Under the pieces are notes generated by a model. The model had not been told where the DNA came from. It did no database searches and was given only the letters and a program-made list of their open reading frames with translations. Source: an uncultured Lachnospiraceae bacterium (GTDB taxonomy: Bacteria; Bacillota; Clostridia; Lachnospirales; Lachnospiraceae). Taken from it: 64,000 bases of DNA. Of this stretch, positions 1 to 7,143 are shown one piece after another. The translations under genes were made by a program, and so were the position numbers. How positions within the stretch are numbered: the first letter of the stretch is position 1; every line of letters starts with the position of its first letter. The stretch lies in NCBI GenBank assembly GCA_902775485.1, contig CACYMJ010000005.1, forward strand, positions 1 to 64,000. Direction: 5' to 3'.

Positions 1-117
1 AACGCAGGCCTGCCACAGTAAAATGTTGGAGATAAATGAAATCATTGTATTCTCAGAACATCTCTTTTTATTTCCAACCAACAATAAGTTTACGCTATCG
101 GCAGATACAAATTCCCC

Positions 118-146
118 TTGCACTCCAACATCTTGTGGTTTATAAT
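118..146 (+). promoter_or_regulatory. sigma-A promoter of the 39-residue anchor gene
   Basis: TTGCAC (118-123), 17-bp spacer, perfect TATAAT (141-146). It points at the small gene at 226 with a leader of about 70 nt. Both boxes and the spacing fit a vegetative promoter, which argues that the tiny gene is really expressed. Confidence 0.6.
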
Positions 147-225
147 CATAAAAGAGCCGACATATTGCGTAATATTCGGCATTTTGTTATGAATGGGAAT
201 AACACTTATCAGGAGGGTTACCGGT

Positions 226-345
226 ATGGGCATGAGCTGGTGGTGGGTTATTGTCACAGCCCTTACGGCAGCAGGCACGGTCGGATGGTATGAATACCAA
301 TACCGCAAGAATGCCAAAAAGGACGATATGATGAACAATGACTAA
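226..345 (+). CDS. 39-residue membrane protein resembling a stand-alone surface-protein anchor
   Basis: The ORF begins at ATG 226, ten bases after a strong AGGAGG (211-216), and encodes 39 residues. It starts MGMSWWW, has one hydrophobic helix (residues about 5-20) and a charged tail ending KKDDMMNND. The MSWWW start, the helix with Ala/Gly and the Tyr/Arg/Lys tail resemble the last 40 residues of the large coiled-coil proteins downstream (for example MSWYWLLL...KMYDKYRER). It is therefore either a real single-pass mini protein or a relic of a deleted paralogue. The clear promoter and ribosome binding site favour expression. No known family or function recognised. There is room neither for a signal peptide nor for an extracellular domain. 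Confidence 0.55.
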   Translation: MGMSWWWVIVTALTAAGTVGWYEYQYRKNAKKDDMMNND

Positions 346-356
346 CGATAGGCACT

Positions 357-378
357 TATAATTGTGACAATGTCACAA
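357..378 (+). promoter_or_regulatory. -10-like box abutting a 17-bp palindrome
   Basis: TATAAT (357-362) is followed immediately by the perfect inverted repeat TTGTGACAATGTCACAA (362-378; 8-bp arms around one base). The palindrome covers the expected transcription start and the ATG at 370. That is the position of a repressor operator. No convincing -35 box was seen. Confidence 0.35.
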
Positions 379-612
379 AAATCGTTTTTCATGGTCCTTT
401 TAAGAAATGACAAGAATGCTCCTAAGCAGCTTAAAAAGGTAGATGATCCTGCAACTCCTCTTGCAGCAGTACCTCTCGAGGAAGGTATGGACCAGAACCG
501 CTTATGGCTTCTCCTTGCGGCAGCAGTTGCAGCAGGTGCAGGAGTATACGGATATGACAGGCACAGAAGGAAAGTCGCAGCAAACGAAGAAGCCAAGAAG
601 TACAAGAAATAA
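370..612 (+). CDS. truncated C-terminal copy of the large surface protein (80 residues)
   Basis: Open from ATG 370 (or GTG 364) to TAA 612. From about residue 20 the product is nearly identical to the C-terminus of the 1383-residue protein ending at 11295: both share the blocks DPATPLA, a Leu-Trp-Leu-Leu start to the helix, GAGVYGYDRHRR and a KYKK end. The first 20 residues (MSQKSFFMVLLRND) match nothing else here, and no signal peptide is evident. It looks like the 3' end of a lost tandem paralogue, left after recombination. No Shine-Dalgarno precedes it. A TATAAT seven bases upstream of the ATG would give a leaderless mRNA if used. Whether a stable protein is made is unknown. Confidence 0.5.
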   Translation: MSQKSFFMVLLRNDKNAPKQLKKVDDPATPLAAVPLEEGMDQNRLWLLLAAAVAAGAGVYGYDRHRRKVAANEEAKKYKK

Positions 613-634
613 GTAAGCGACAAAAATAAAGCGG

Positions 635-665
635 AAAAGCGGCCGGCAACGGCCGCTTTTCTGTA
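635..665 (+). terminator. intrinsic terminator
   Basis: Perfect 11-bp stem (635-645 with 650-660), GCAA tetraloop, the right arm ending in TTTT. It ends the small anchor-copy region. Confidence 0.8.
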
Positions 666-792
666 ACTATTCCACAAAAACTATCATTACGTGATATATG
701 TGATTTCTGTACATTTTCCGGTATTGTAAATTATTGCATATATGTTGTAATCTGTAACAGTAATAATCAATTCAAACGTGCGCGTTATTATC

Positions 793-821
793 TTGCACCT
801 GTTTCCAAGGAACCATATAAT
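793..821 (+). promoter_or_regulatory. sigma-A promoter close to a start codon
   Basis: TTGCAC (793-798), 17-bp spacer, TATAAT (816-821). The next ATG (825) begins only 3 nt downstream, so any transcript from here would be leaderless or start inside the ORF. Confidence 0.5.
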
Positions 822-824
822 AGA

Positions 825-1070
825 ATGAAGAATCGAGATGACTACGGACGACCATTCAGGTTTGAAGAGGCCGATTTTGATTATAGAGAGAAGGAAAAGA
901 TCAGATCGGAAATCAATACGAATTATGGTAAGTATGCCGGTAAAATGATAGCAGTTCATATATCATATGGATTTGACGGTGAGGCATATAAGTACTATTT
1001 TGAGAATCATGGATTTGATGATATAAACATTTTTATTCGCGACAGATATGGAGAATATGACTATGAGTGA
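825..1070 (+). CDS. hypothetical 81-residue protein
   Basis: Acidic, Tyr/Asp/Glu-rich small soluble protein (MKNRDDYGRPF...GEYDYE) without signal peptide, membrane segment or motif known to me. No Shine-Dalgarno precedes ATG 825; instead a TATAAT lies 3 nt upstream. There is no other Met before residue 41, so the true start is uncertain. Its 3' end overlaps the next small ORF, which suggests the two are cotranscribed and translationally coupled. Confidence 0.45.
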   Translation: MKNRDDYGRPFRFEEADFDYREKEKIRSEINTNYGKYAGKMIAVHISYGFDGEAYKYYFENHGFDDINIFIRDRYGEYDYE

Positions 1071-1293
1071 ATTGAAGAATCTGCTTATAAATGTTCCTGA
1101 CAGCTATTTTGATTTCGTTGAGAGTCTTCTTGATGAAGCCGGGAAGTCGGATAAAAGGAAACAGGGATTGATAAAGTACTTGCGGACTAATCCGGATGCA
1201 ACTACAAGTGATGTTCTGGATTTTCTGGTAAATGATTTAGGACTTTATGATGAGTATCAATTGAAACAATATTCGTCAAGCATAAGAGTTTGA
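1063..1293 (+). CDS. hypothetical small helical protein coupled to the preceding ORF
   Basis: The frame is open from ATG 1048, but ATG 1063 (MSELKNLL) is preferred. It has GGAG (1051-1054) at a workable distance and overlaps the upstream stop (1068-1070), typical of coupling. The 76-residue product is predicted helical (ELKNLLINVPDSYFDF, then VLDFLVNDLGLYDEY) and soluble. Family not recognised. The size and arrangement are compatible with a small two-gene module such as toxin-antitoxin, but no diagnostic motif supports that. Confidence 0.45.
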   Translation: MSELKNLLINVPDSYFDFVESLLDEAGKSDKRKQGLIKYLRTNPDATTSDVLDFLVNDLGLYDEYQLKQYSSSIRV

Positions 1294-1381
1294 TTTTGCG
1301 CCTCGGAAGTTTTACAATACATATATTGATACATGGTCTGTCAGACAGACTGTTTCAGATTACAGGGTAAAGGTGATTTAT

Positions 1382-1693
1382 ATGGAAGAAAGACGTAATA
1401 TATCGCGAGTTGATTATTCTGCAAAGGGCGTTGTCGTTATATGCGACACGGGCGAGAAGTACATGGTTGAGACCAAGGACGTCTCCCCGCTCGGTATGGG
1501 ACTGATCATGCCGCCGGAGACACCTGACATCGTCGGCAAGGACATAATAATCGTTGCGAGCACGCTGATAATGTACTCGGACGTTAACCGCCAGGTGAAG
1601 AACGCGGACGGAACCTACACGGTAGGTATTCACGCAAGGCAGTTCACGCCGGAGGTTTTGCAGTATCTTTTCCGGCATATTGCGGACGAATGA
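1382..1693 (+). CDS. single-domain PilZ protein (c-di-GMP receptor)
   Basis: A 103-residue protein that is almost entirely one PilZ domain. It has the arginine motif RRNISR near the N-terminus and the DVSPLGMG motif (D/NxSxxG) about 30 residues later, the two c-di-GMP contact motifs of the family, then beta-strands and a terminal helix. ATG 1382 is chosen over the in-frame GTG 1373 because AAAGGTGA (1369-1376) sits at Shine-Dalgarno distance. Such stand-alone PilZ proteins transmit c-di-GMP levels to motility or surface machinery by protein contact. It lies just upstream of the surface-protein locus; a direct link is only a guess. Confidence 0.75.
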   Translation: MEERRNISRVDYSAKGVVVICDTGEKYMVETKDVSPLGMGLIMPPETPDIVGKDIIIVASTLIMYSDVNRQVKNADGTYTVGIHARQFTPEVLQYLFRHIADE

Positions 1694-1708
1694 CCCGCTA
1701 AAGCGCGT

Positions 1709-1735
1709 AAAAAGGCTCTTTGAGCCTTTTTTTAT
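1709..1735 (+). terminator. intrinsic terminator after the PilZ gene
   Basis: 10-bp stem AAAAAGGCTC/GAGCCTTTTT (1709-1718, 1722-1731) with a TTT loop and a T-rich tail. Confidence 0.8.
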
Positions 1736-1755
1736 TTTAAAACACTCTTAATAGT

Positions 1756-1782
1756 TAAGAGGACAAAAAATAATGCCGATAT
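1756..1782 (+). promoter_or_regulatory. sigma-28-like promoter of the 821-residue surface protein
   Basis: TAAG (1756-1759), 15-bp spacer, GCCGATAT (1775-1782). The sigma-28/SigD consensus is TAAA-N15-GCCGATAA, so the match is close. Leader about 98 nt. Confidence 0.6.
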
Positions 1783-1887
1783 TATTGTTAGATATCTAAT
1801 TATAATTGATTGTTGTCAGCATGCAGCCACACCTAAGGGAAGAAAATTCGAAGGTCGTGGCTCTCTGAATCATGGAGGAACTGTTCT

Positions 1888-4353
1888 ATGATAAAAAATG
1901 TTAAAAACGACAAGGTAATACGTGCTATCACGATAGGTCTGGCGACCATGATAGCTACGTCGGGTGCGCCTGTTTCGGTTTTTGCCTCTGAAGGCGAAGG
2001 CGAAGCTGCCAATCCGCCGGAAGCAGCTCCGGAGACGGTTTCAGAGAGTACTCCCGCTGAGGAGAGCAGCGCGAGTGAAACGGTTGTTGAGGCTGATAAC
2101 AGCGCAGTTGTTGAAGAGGCTAAGAATCTTAGCGACATGGTAAGCAATGATGTGACTCCCGTAGTCGGAGCTATAGATCAGGCTGCCGTTGAGGTCGTAC
2201 CGATGACGGATCTGTTAAGCGAAGAAGGTGCGGCTGCGATCGATGCCGATCTTATGGCTGCTGCAGATCTTATAGATAAGGACGCAACCGAAGCTGATGC
2301 GCTCGGAAATCTTGCTTCCGCTCAGGATAATGTCAGCCAGGCGATCGTTATCGCAAATGCAGCGGATGATCTTGTTACTGCCGGAAATGCTGCACTTGAT
2401 ACAGCGGACGAGGATGGCAAGAACTTCGCGGACAGAATGGAAGATTTTGACACGGCGGCAGGAGATGCATCAGGTCATGCCGATGAGGCCATAAATCAGG
2501 CAGAAATTGCTAACAAAACGGCCCAGAGTCAGGGCGAAGCCGTAGAGGCGAAGGAGAAGGCCAAGGAAGAACTTGATACAGCAGAGGAAGGCCTGTTCGT
2601 TGCCGTTAACGAATACAATGCAGCCCAGGAAGCTGTTATAAATGCACAGAGTGAGCTTGAAGAGGCCATGGAGAAGCAGCGTCTCGCACAGGAGAAGCTT
2701 GATGCGGCAAGAGCTGATCTTAGCAAGGCCGGAATGGATGCAAACGCAGCAAATGAGAAGATGAAGGCTGCACAGGCCAAGCTCCAGCAGATCAAGAAGG
2801 ATGAAGAAAAGCTTGAGCAGAATGCCCAGAAGATGGAGGCTATCGAGAAGCAGACATATGCGATGATGGTCCAGTACTTCAGGGATGCCGGAGCTGCCGT
2901 ATATAATGAGGACGGATCACTTAACATCGAAGCGTCCGCGAACAAGATGTCGCAGGAACAGATCGACAGTAAGGCAAAGAGCGCCAGCAACAACGTCATG
3001 ATACTTGGCAGAGACCTTCTGCAGAAGATACTTGATTACAAGCTTTCAAACGATCCGAATGTCGACTGGAGCACGCTTGAGATCGGTAAGGAAGAAAGAG
3101 ACGCCAAGGGAAAATTGCAGACAGTCCACAAAGAGGCCCGCGAAGGCACGGTATTTGAGTCGGGAGACCTTGTAAATAAGAAAGATAAGGACAGCAAAGG
3201 TCAGGATCAGGTTGTTATAAGCACCGACCGTTCAAGCCGCGGACGAAATGATAAGGACCTGAAGGCGAAAGAGGATACGGGTGTTAACTGGTTTAACTCA
3301 AACCAGGGCGATTCCGGCAGGACCAACAGAGTCAAGGTAACATACAAGGATAAGGAAGGCAACGAGCATACCGAGTATTACAACTATGTATTTAAGCAGT
3401 CGAAGCTTGACGGCGAGACCGATATAGCAAACAGCCCCGTATTTGTTGCCCAGATAAATGAAACATCCAGCGGATGGGTAGTGAGCGAGGATCCGAACGT
3501 GGATCTGGATGATTACGGTACGGTCAAGCAGAAAGTGGCCGAGGCAAAGGCTACCATCAAAGAGTACAATGAAGCCGTCAGCGCGGTTGACGAGGCCCAG
3601 AAGAAGGTTGATGAGCTCGAGAAGAAGATCAAGGGTCTTAGCGACATAGTATCCAAGACCGGCCTTGACGGCTCAAGGATACAGGCACTTCAGGACAGGC
3701 TCGATGAAGCCAACGAAGAGCTTGATGCGGCAAAAGAGAAGAAGGAAGCACTTGAGGATAAGGTTGCAGAGGCCAAGAAAGCCTACGATAGCATTGATCT
3801 TTCAAGATTTGACGTAAAACCTTCGGAGTCGGGCGCGGCGGATGAAGCAGCCGATGAAGCCGGTGACGGTGATACAGCCGAGACTCCGGCCGAGGCTCCT
3901 GCAGCAGCACCGGTATTTACTGCTCCTTCAGCAGCCCTTCCGACAGGCGGTGCAGCTCCTGCCATCACTCCTTCGGTATCTGCAGGTATAGATGAAGCTA
4001 TCCGCGAAGCAATAGATGGCGCTTCCGGCGCTGCAGGCGGTGCAGCTGCCGTAGAGGCTGCAGGCGGTGCGGTATTTGCTGAAGCAGCAGGTCAGGCTGC
4101 AGCAGGTGAAGAGATTGTTGTTTCCCAAAATGGCGGATCGATCGAGACAGATATGATAGATGAAGGCGAAAACCTTGTAAGACTTGAAGACGGCGCAGTA
4201 CCTCTTGCCGAGATGTCCAACCTGATGGGCGAGGACAGCGTTGAGCTTAACTGGTGGTGGTCACTTATCATCACGCTCTTCGGAGCAGCCGGCAAGGCAA
4301 TGTACGACCGCAACAGGAAGAGAAAAGAAGCCAGAGTAAAGGCTGACAGATAA
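1888..4353 (+). CDS. large coiled-coil surface protein A (821 residues), PLA-type C-terminal anchor
   Basis: ATG 1888 follows GGAGGA (1875-1880). Layout: signal peptide residues 1-33 (KNDKVIRAITIG..., cut after VFA); acidic Ala-rich stretch to about 210; long heptad coiled coil about 211-320; a mixed domain about 321-545 beginning MMVQYFRD, with GRTNRVKVTYKDK and EYYNYVF, shared with the proteins at 4552 and 12208; second coiled coil about 546-650; Ala/Gly/Pro/Glu linker; then VPLAEM (771-776), a WWW-led membrane helix and a basic tail (RNRKRKE). There is no LPXTG; the tail resembles the VPLA element that precedes sortase motifs in some Clostridia, which is my comparison. Likely an extended cell-surface fibre anchored in the membrane or wall. 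Function unknown. A sigma-28-like promoter suggests co-expression with flagella. Confidence 0.75.
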   Translation: MIKNVKNDKVIRAITIGLATMIATSGAPVSVFASEGEGEAANPPEAAPETVSESTPAEESSASETVVEADNSAVVEEAKNLSDMVSNDVTPVVGAIDQAAVEVVPMTDLLSEEGAAAIDADLMAAADLIDKDATEADALGNLASAQDNVSQAIVIANAADDLVTAGNAALDTADEDGKNFADRMEDFDTAAGDASGHADEAINQAEIANKTAQSQGEAVEAKEKAKEELDTAEEGLFVAVNEYNAAQEAVINAQSELEEAMEKQRLAQEKLDAARADLSKAGMDANAANEKMKAAQAKLQQIKKDEEKLEQNAQKMEAIEKQTYAMMVQYFRDAGAAVYNEDGSLNIEASANKMSQEQIDSKAKSASNNVMILGRDLLQKILDYKLSNDPNVDWSTLEIGKEERDAKGKLQTVHKEAREGTVFESGDLVNKKDKDSKGQDQVVISTDRSSRGRNDKDLKAKEDTGVNWFNSNQGDSGRTNRVKVTYKDKEGNEHTEYYNYVFKQSKLDGETDIANSPVFVAQINETSSGWVVSEDPNVDLDDYGTVKQKVAEAKATIKEYNEAVSAVDEAQKKVDELEKKIKGLSDIVSKTGLDGSRIQALQDRLDEANEELDAAKEKKEALEDKVAEAKKAYDSIDLSRFDVKPSESGAADEAADEAGDGDTAETPAEAPAAAPVFTAPSAALPTGGAAPAITPSVSAGIDEAIREAIDGASGAAGGAAAVEAAGGAVFAEAAGQAAAGEEIVVSQNGGSIETDMIDEGENLVRLEDGAVPLAEMSNLMGEDSVELNWWWSLIITLFGAAGKAMYDRNRKRKEARVKADR

Positions 4354-4370
4354 GATTTTAAAACCTACAG

Positions 4371-4404
4371 GAACACCCGTAATTGCGCGGGTGTTCTTTT
4401 TTTT
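4371..4404 (+). terminator. intrinsic terminator
   Basis: GAACACCCG (4371-4379) pairs with CGGGTGTTC (4388-4396), 8-nt loop, followed by a run of eight T. Confidence 0.85.
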
Positions 4405-4480
4405 GCCCGCAGGGCATGAAACCTCCCGTGTCATTATGTGACATATTATGTCTACTGTGATTTTTATTTTGATTTTCCGT

Positions 4481-4507
4481 TAAGTTTTCATACATATGTG
4501 ACGATAT
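4481..4507 (+). promoter_or_regulatory. sigma-28-like promoter of the 754-residue surface protein
   Basis: TAAG (4481-4484), 15-bp spacer, GACGATAT (4500-4507). Leader about 38 nt to the ATG at 4552. Confidence 0.55.
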
Positions 4508-4551
4508 AAATAATGTGTGAAGGATAACAAGCCACTACGGAGGATTATAGA

Positions 4552-6816
4552 ATGAGAAAAAATATCAAAAACGACAAGGTTATAAAGGCGATCACGATAG
4601 GTCTTGCAACAATGATAACTGCAACATCTGCTCCGGTAAGCATTCTTGCCGACGAAGTTGATGGTCAGACAGAACCTGCTGCACAGGCCGGTGCACAAGA
4701 ATCCAATGAAAGCCAGTCTGAAAATACAAACGAGTCAACGGAAGCTGCTCAGACAGCAGGTACCTGCGCGGATATGGCAAGTACAGATGCACCTGAGGCA
4801 GCAGAAGCTGTGTCTGAAGCGGCAGAAGCAGTAGAGAACATCACGGATTTTGTTGATCCCGCTGATCAGGCAGTTGCTACACAGATACAGACAGGACTTG
4901 AGGAAGTATCCGGTGCGATCGAAGCTATCGGCGGCCAGGAAGGTGCTCTTGCAGATGCGTCAGCACTTATCGGGGAAGCACTTGTTGCAGATATAAATGC
5001 TGATCAGGCAGTTGTTACGGCAAATGATCAGCTTGCAGCAACAGAAGCCCAGCAGACAGCTTTTGCACAGGCAGATACAAAGATCGAAGACAATTCACGC
5101 TCAGCTATAGATAATGCGGATGTTGCAAACACAAGCAACGACAGAGCCGAAGCTTATCAGGCAAAGGACGATGCCGAGGCAGCTCTTGAGGCGGCAAATG
5201 ACGGACTTACTGCTGCAACGCAGGCATATGACGAGACATCCAAGGCTGTATCCGTAGCAGAAGATGCATACAACAGCGCAGTAGATGAGCAGAAGGCAGC
5301 AGCTGACAAGCTCGCCGAGGCGAAGGAAGCTCTCAAGAATGCCGATACCAACGCTACTGCAGCAAATGAGCGCATGAAGGCCCTGCAGTCACAGATGGAC
5401 AACCTCAACAGTAAGGTTGAAGATCTTGCAAACCAGAAGGAAGACCTTGAGAAGCTCAATGATCTGTACTACAAGCTGATGGTTCACTTCTACAGGGATC
5501 AGAACATCAGATGCGCAGTTTACAACGACAATGGCACACTCAATGTTGAAGCCAGCGCGCAGAAGGCGAAGAATGTCAGCACCAAGACCGCAACCGAGAA
5601 TACATTCAAGGTCGGCAGAGCACTCATGGCAGAGCTCATTGAGTTCAAGCTTAAGGCCAACGGCGTAGATCCCTCCACGATCCATATCGGTGAGGAAGTT
5701 GCCGGAGGAACGAAGAAAACGATGTCTGAAGGAGCGCTTGTCAAGGACGGAAAGAACGACAAGGTCAGCATCGTTAACGAACAGAATATATGGTTCGCTG
5801 ATTACGGCAAAGGAAACGACGGAAGAGGAAACGCGATCAAGGTTACATACAAGGATAAGGACGGCAACGACCATACCGAGTATTACAACTACGTATTAAA
5901 GTCAAAGGATTCCGAGAAGGATCTTGAGAACGGACCCATCTACCTTGCAAAGATCGATATCAATGCAACGGGCGAAGATATGGTATCCCGTGATACGGAC
6001 GAGAACAACATGGACGACCTCAGAAATCTCAACGCCAGGATCGCCAAGGCCATGAAGGCAGCTCAGATTCTTGATGAGTATGCAGCAGCAAAGGCGGAAG
6101 TTGATGAGGCAGCAGCACTCGTTGACGAACTTACGGCAGCTATAGATAAGCTCAACAAGACCGATATCAAGATCAGCGCCGAGAAGGTTGAAAATCTTGG
6201 AAAGGCTCTTGAGAAGGCACAGCAGGATCTTCAGGCTGCATCAGACAGAAAAGCCGAGCTTGAGGACAAGGTTGCCGAAGCTCAGGCAGCAGTTGATGCT
6301 ATAGATCTTTCAAGATTTAATATAAGCGATGCAGCAGCTCCCGCAGCAGAGGAAGCAGAAGATGCTCAGGCAGCTGAAGAAGCAGGAACAATAGGCGGAA
6401 CGGCTGTATTGGTAGCAACTCTTGCAACTCCCGCAGAAGCAGCTTCCGAAACAGCAGACGCGGTTTCATCTGAAGCAGAAGCAGCAGCCACAGAAGGCGG
6501 CGCGAGCGCAGCAGCAGTTCTCGGAGCAAGAGTTGATGAGTCTGCACCGGAAGCTGAGGAAGCCGGAGTAAGCGAGAGACAGATCAACATTGACATCGAT
6601 GAGAAGATCGAAGAAGATGAGAATGCAAATGATAGGATAGACGGAACAAAGAAGAACGTCAGGATAGCAGACAACATGATCCCTCTTGCACAGATGCCTT
6701 CAGAGACAGACAGCATCAGCTGGTGGTGGCTTCTTATCATCGCCCTCCTCGGAGCAACCGGAAAGGCAATGTACGAAAACTACAAGAACAGAAAAGAAGA
6801 AGCCCAGACAAAGTAA
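4552..6816 (+). CDS. large coiled-coil surface protein B (754 residues), PLA-type C-terminal anchor
   Basis: ATG 4552 with GGAGGA (4538-4543). Paralogue of the protein at 1888. Signal peptide 1-33 containing KNIKNDKVIKAITIG, cut after ILA; acidic Ala/Glu region; coiled coil about 202-303; conserved central domain about 303-490 (LMVHFYRDQ, then IKVTYKDKDGNDHTEYYNY); coiled coil about 493-587; Ala/Glu-rich linker with a VLGAR element; IPLAQMP at about 710; a WWW-led hydrophobic helix and a basic tail (NYKNRKEE). The central domain is shorter than in the paralogues. Very high Ala/Glu content, no enzyme motif. Expected outside the cell, held by the C-terminus. Function unknown; adhesion, spacing or S-layer-like roles would all fit. 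Confidence 0.75.
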   Translation: MRKNIKNDKVIKAITIGLATMITATSAPVSILADEVDGQTEPAAQAGAQESNESQSENTNESTEAAQTAGTCADMASTDAPEAAEAVSEAAEAVENITDFVDPADQAVATQIQTGLEEVSGAIEAIGGQEGALADASALIGEALVADINADQAVVTANDQLAATEAQQTAFAQADTKIEDNSRSAIDNADVANTSNDRAEAYQAKDDAEAALEAANDGLTAATQAYDETSKAVSVAEDAYNSAVDEQKAAADKLAEAKEALKNADTNATAANERMKALQSQMDNLNSKVEDLANQKEDLEKLNDLYYKLMVHFYRDQNIRCAVYNDNGTLNVEASAQKAKNVSTKTATENTFKVGRALMAELIEFKLKANGVDPSTIHIGEEVAGGTKKTMSEGALVKDGKNDKVSIVNEQNIWFADYGKGNDGRGNAIKVTYKDKDGNDHTEYYNYVLKSKDSEKDLENGPIYLAKIDINATGEDMVSRDTDENNMDDLRNLNARIAKAMKAAQILDEYAAAKAEVDEAAALVDELTAAIDKLNKTDIKISAEKVENLGKALEKAQQDLQAASDRKAELEDKVAEAQAAVDAIDLSRFNISDAAAPAAEEAEDAQAAEEAGTIGGTAVLVATLATPAEAASETADAVSSEAEAAATEGGASAAAVLGARVDESAPEAEEAGVSERQINIDIDEKIEEDENANDRIDGTKKNVRIADNMIPLAQMPSETDSISWWWLLIIALLGATGKAMYENYKNRKEEAQTK

Positions 6817-6858
6817 TTAAAACTCATTAAATATAATCCTCATCACACACACAAAAGG

Positions 6859-6882
6859 CAGTCCCGAAAGGGGCTGTTCTTT
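6859..6882 (+). terminator. intrinsic terminator
   Basis: CAGTCCC/GGGGCTG stem (6859-6865, 6870-6876) with a GAAA tetraloop and a T-rich tail. Confidence 0.75.
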
Positions 6883-6964
6883 TATTGAAATTATTTGAAC
6901 CTTTTTGCCTTTGCCGTACGTCTTTATTTACGAAGTCCAAAATCACAATGCAACATAAAATGCG

Positions 6965-6993
6965 TTGACATTCAATATGTTGTACTGTAAAAT
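6965..6993 (+). promoter_or_regulatory. sigma-A promoter of the 1383-residue surface protein
   Basis: Perfect TTGACA (6965-6970), 17-bp spacer, TAAAAT (6988-6993). This differs from its three paralogues, which carry sigma-28-like elements. Leader about 145 nt. Confidence 0.7.
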
Positions 6994-7143
6994 GGACAGG
7001 AGTAATATATTTAGATTCTGATATAAAGGAACGCCCGTAACACTGAGCCTTGACTATCACGTGCTTTTCGAAAGGAAACACAGAAGCCAAAGCTCTTTTT
7101 TTGTTCAAAAGAGGGGTTACGAAGGATCATCAGGAGGAAAGAA

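Noticed and set aside
1-21. Open frame ending TAA at the very start (…NAGLPQ), possible tail of an upstream gene
   Set aside because: Only six codons are visible and another frame stays open to about 145; no way to choose between them.
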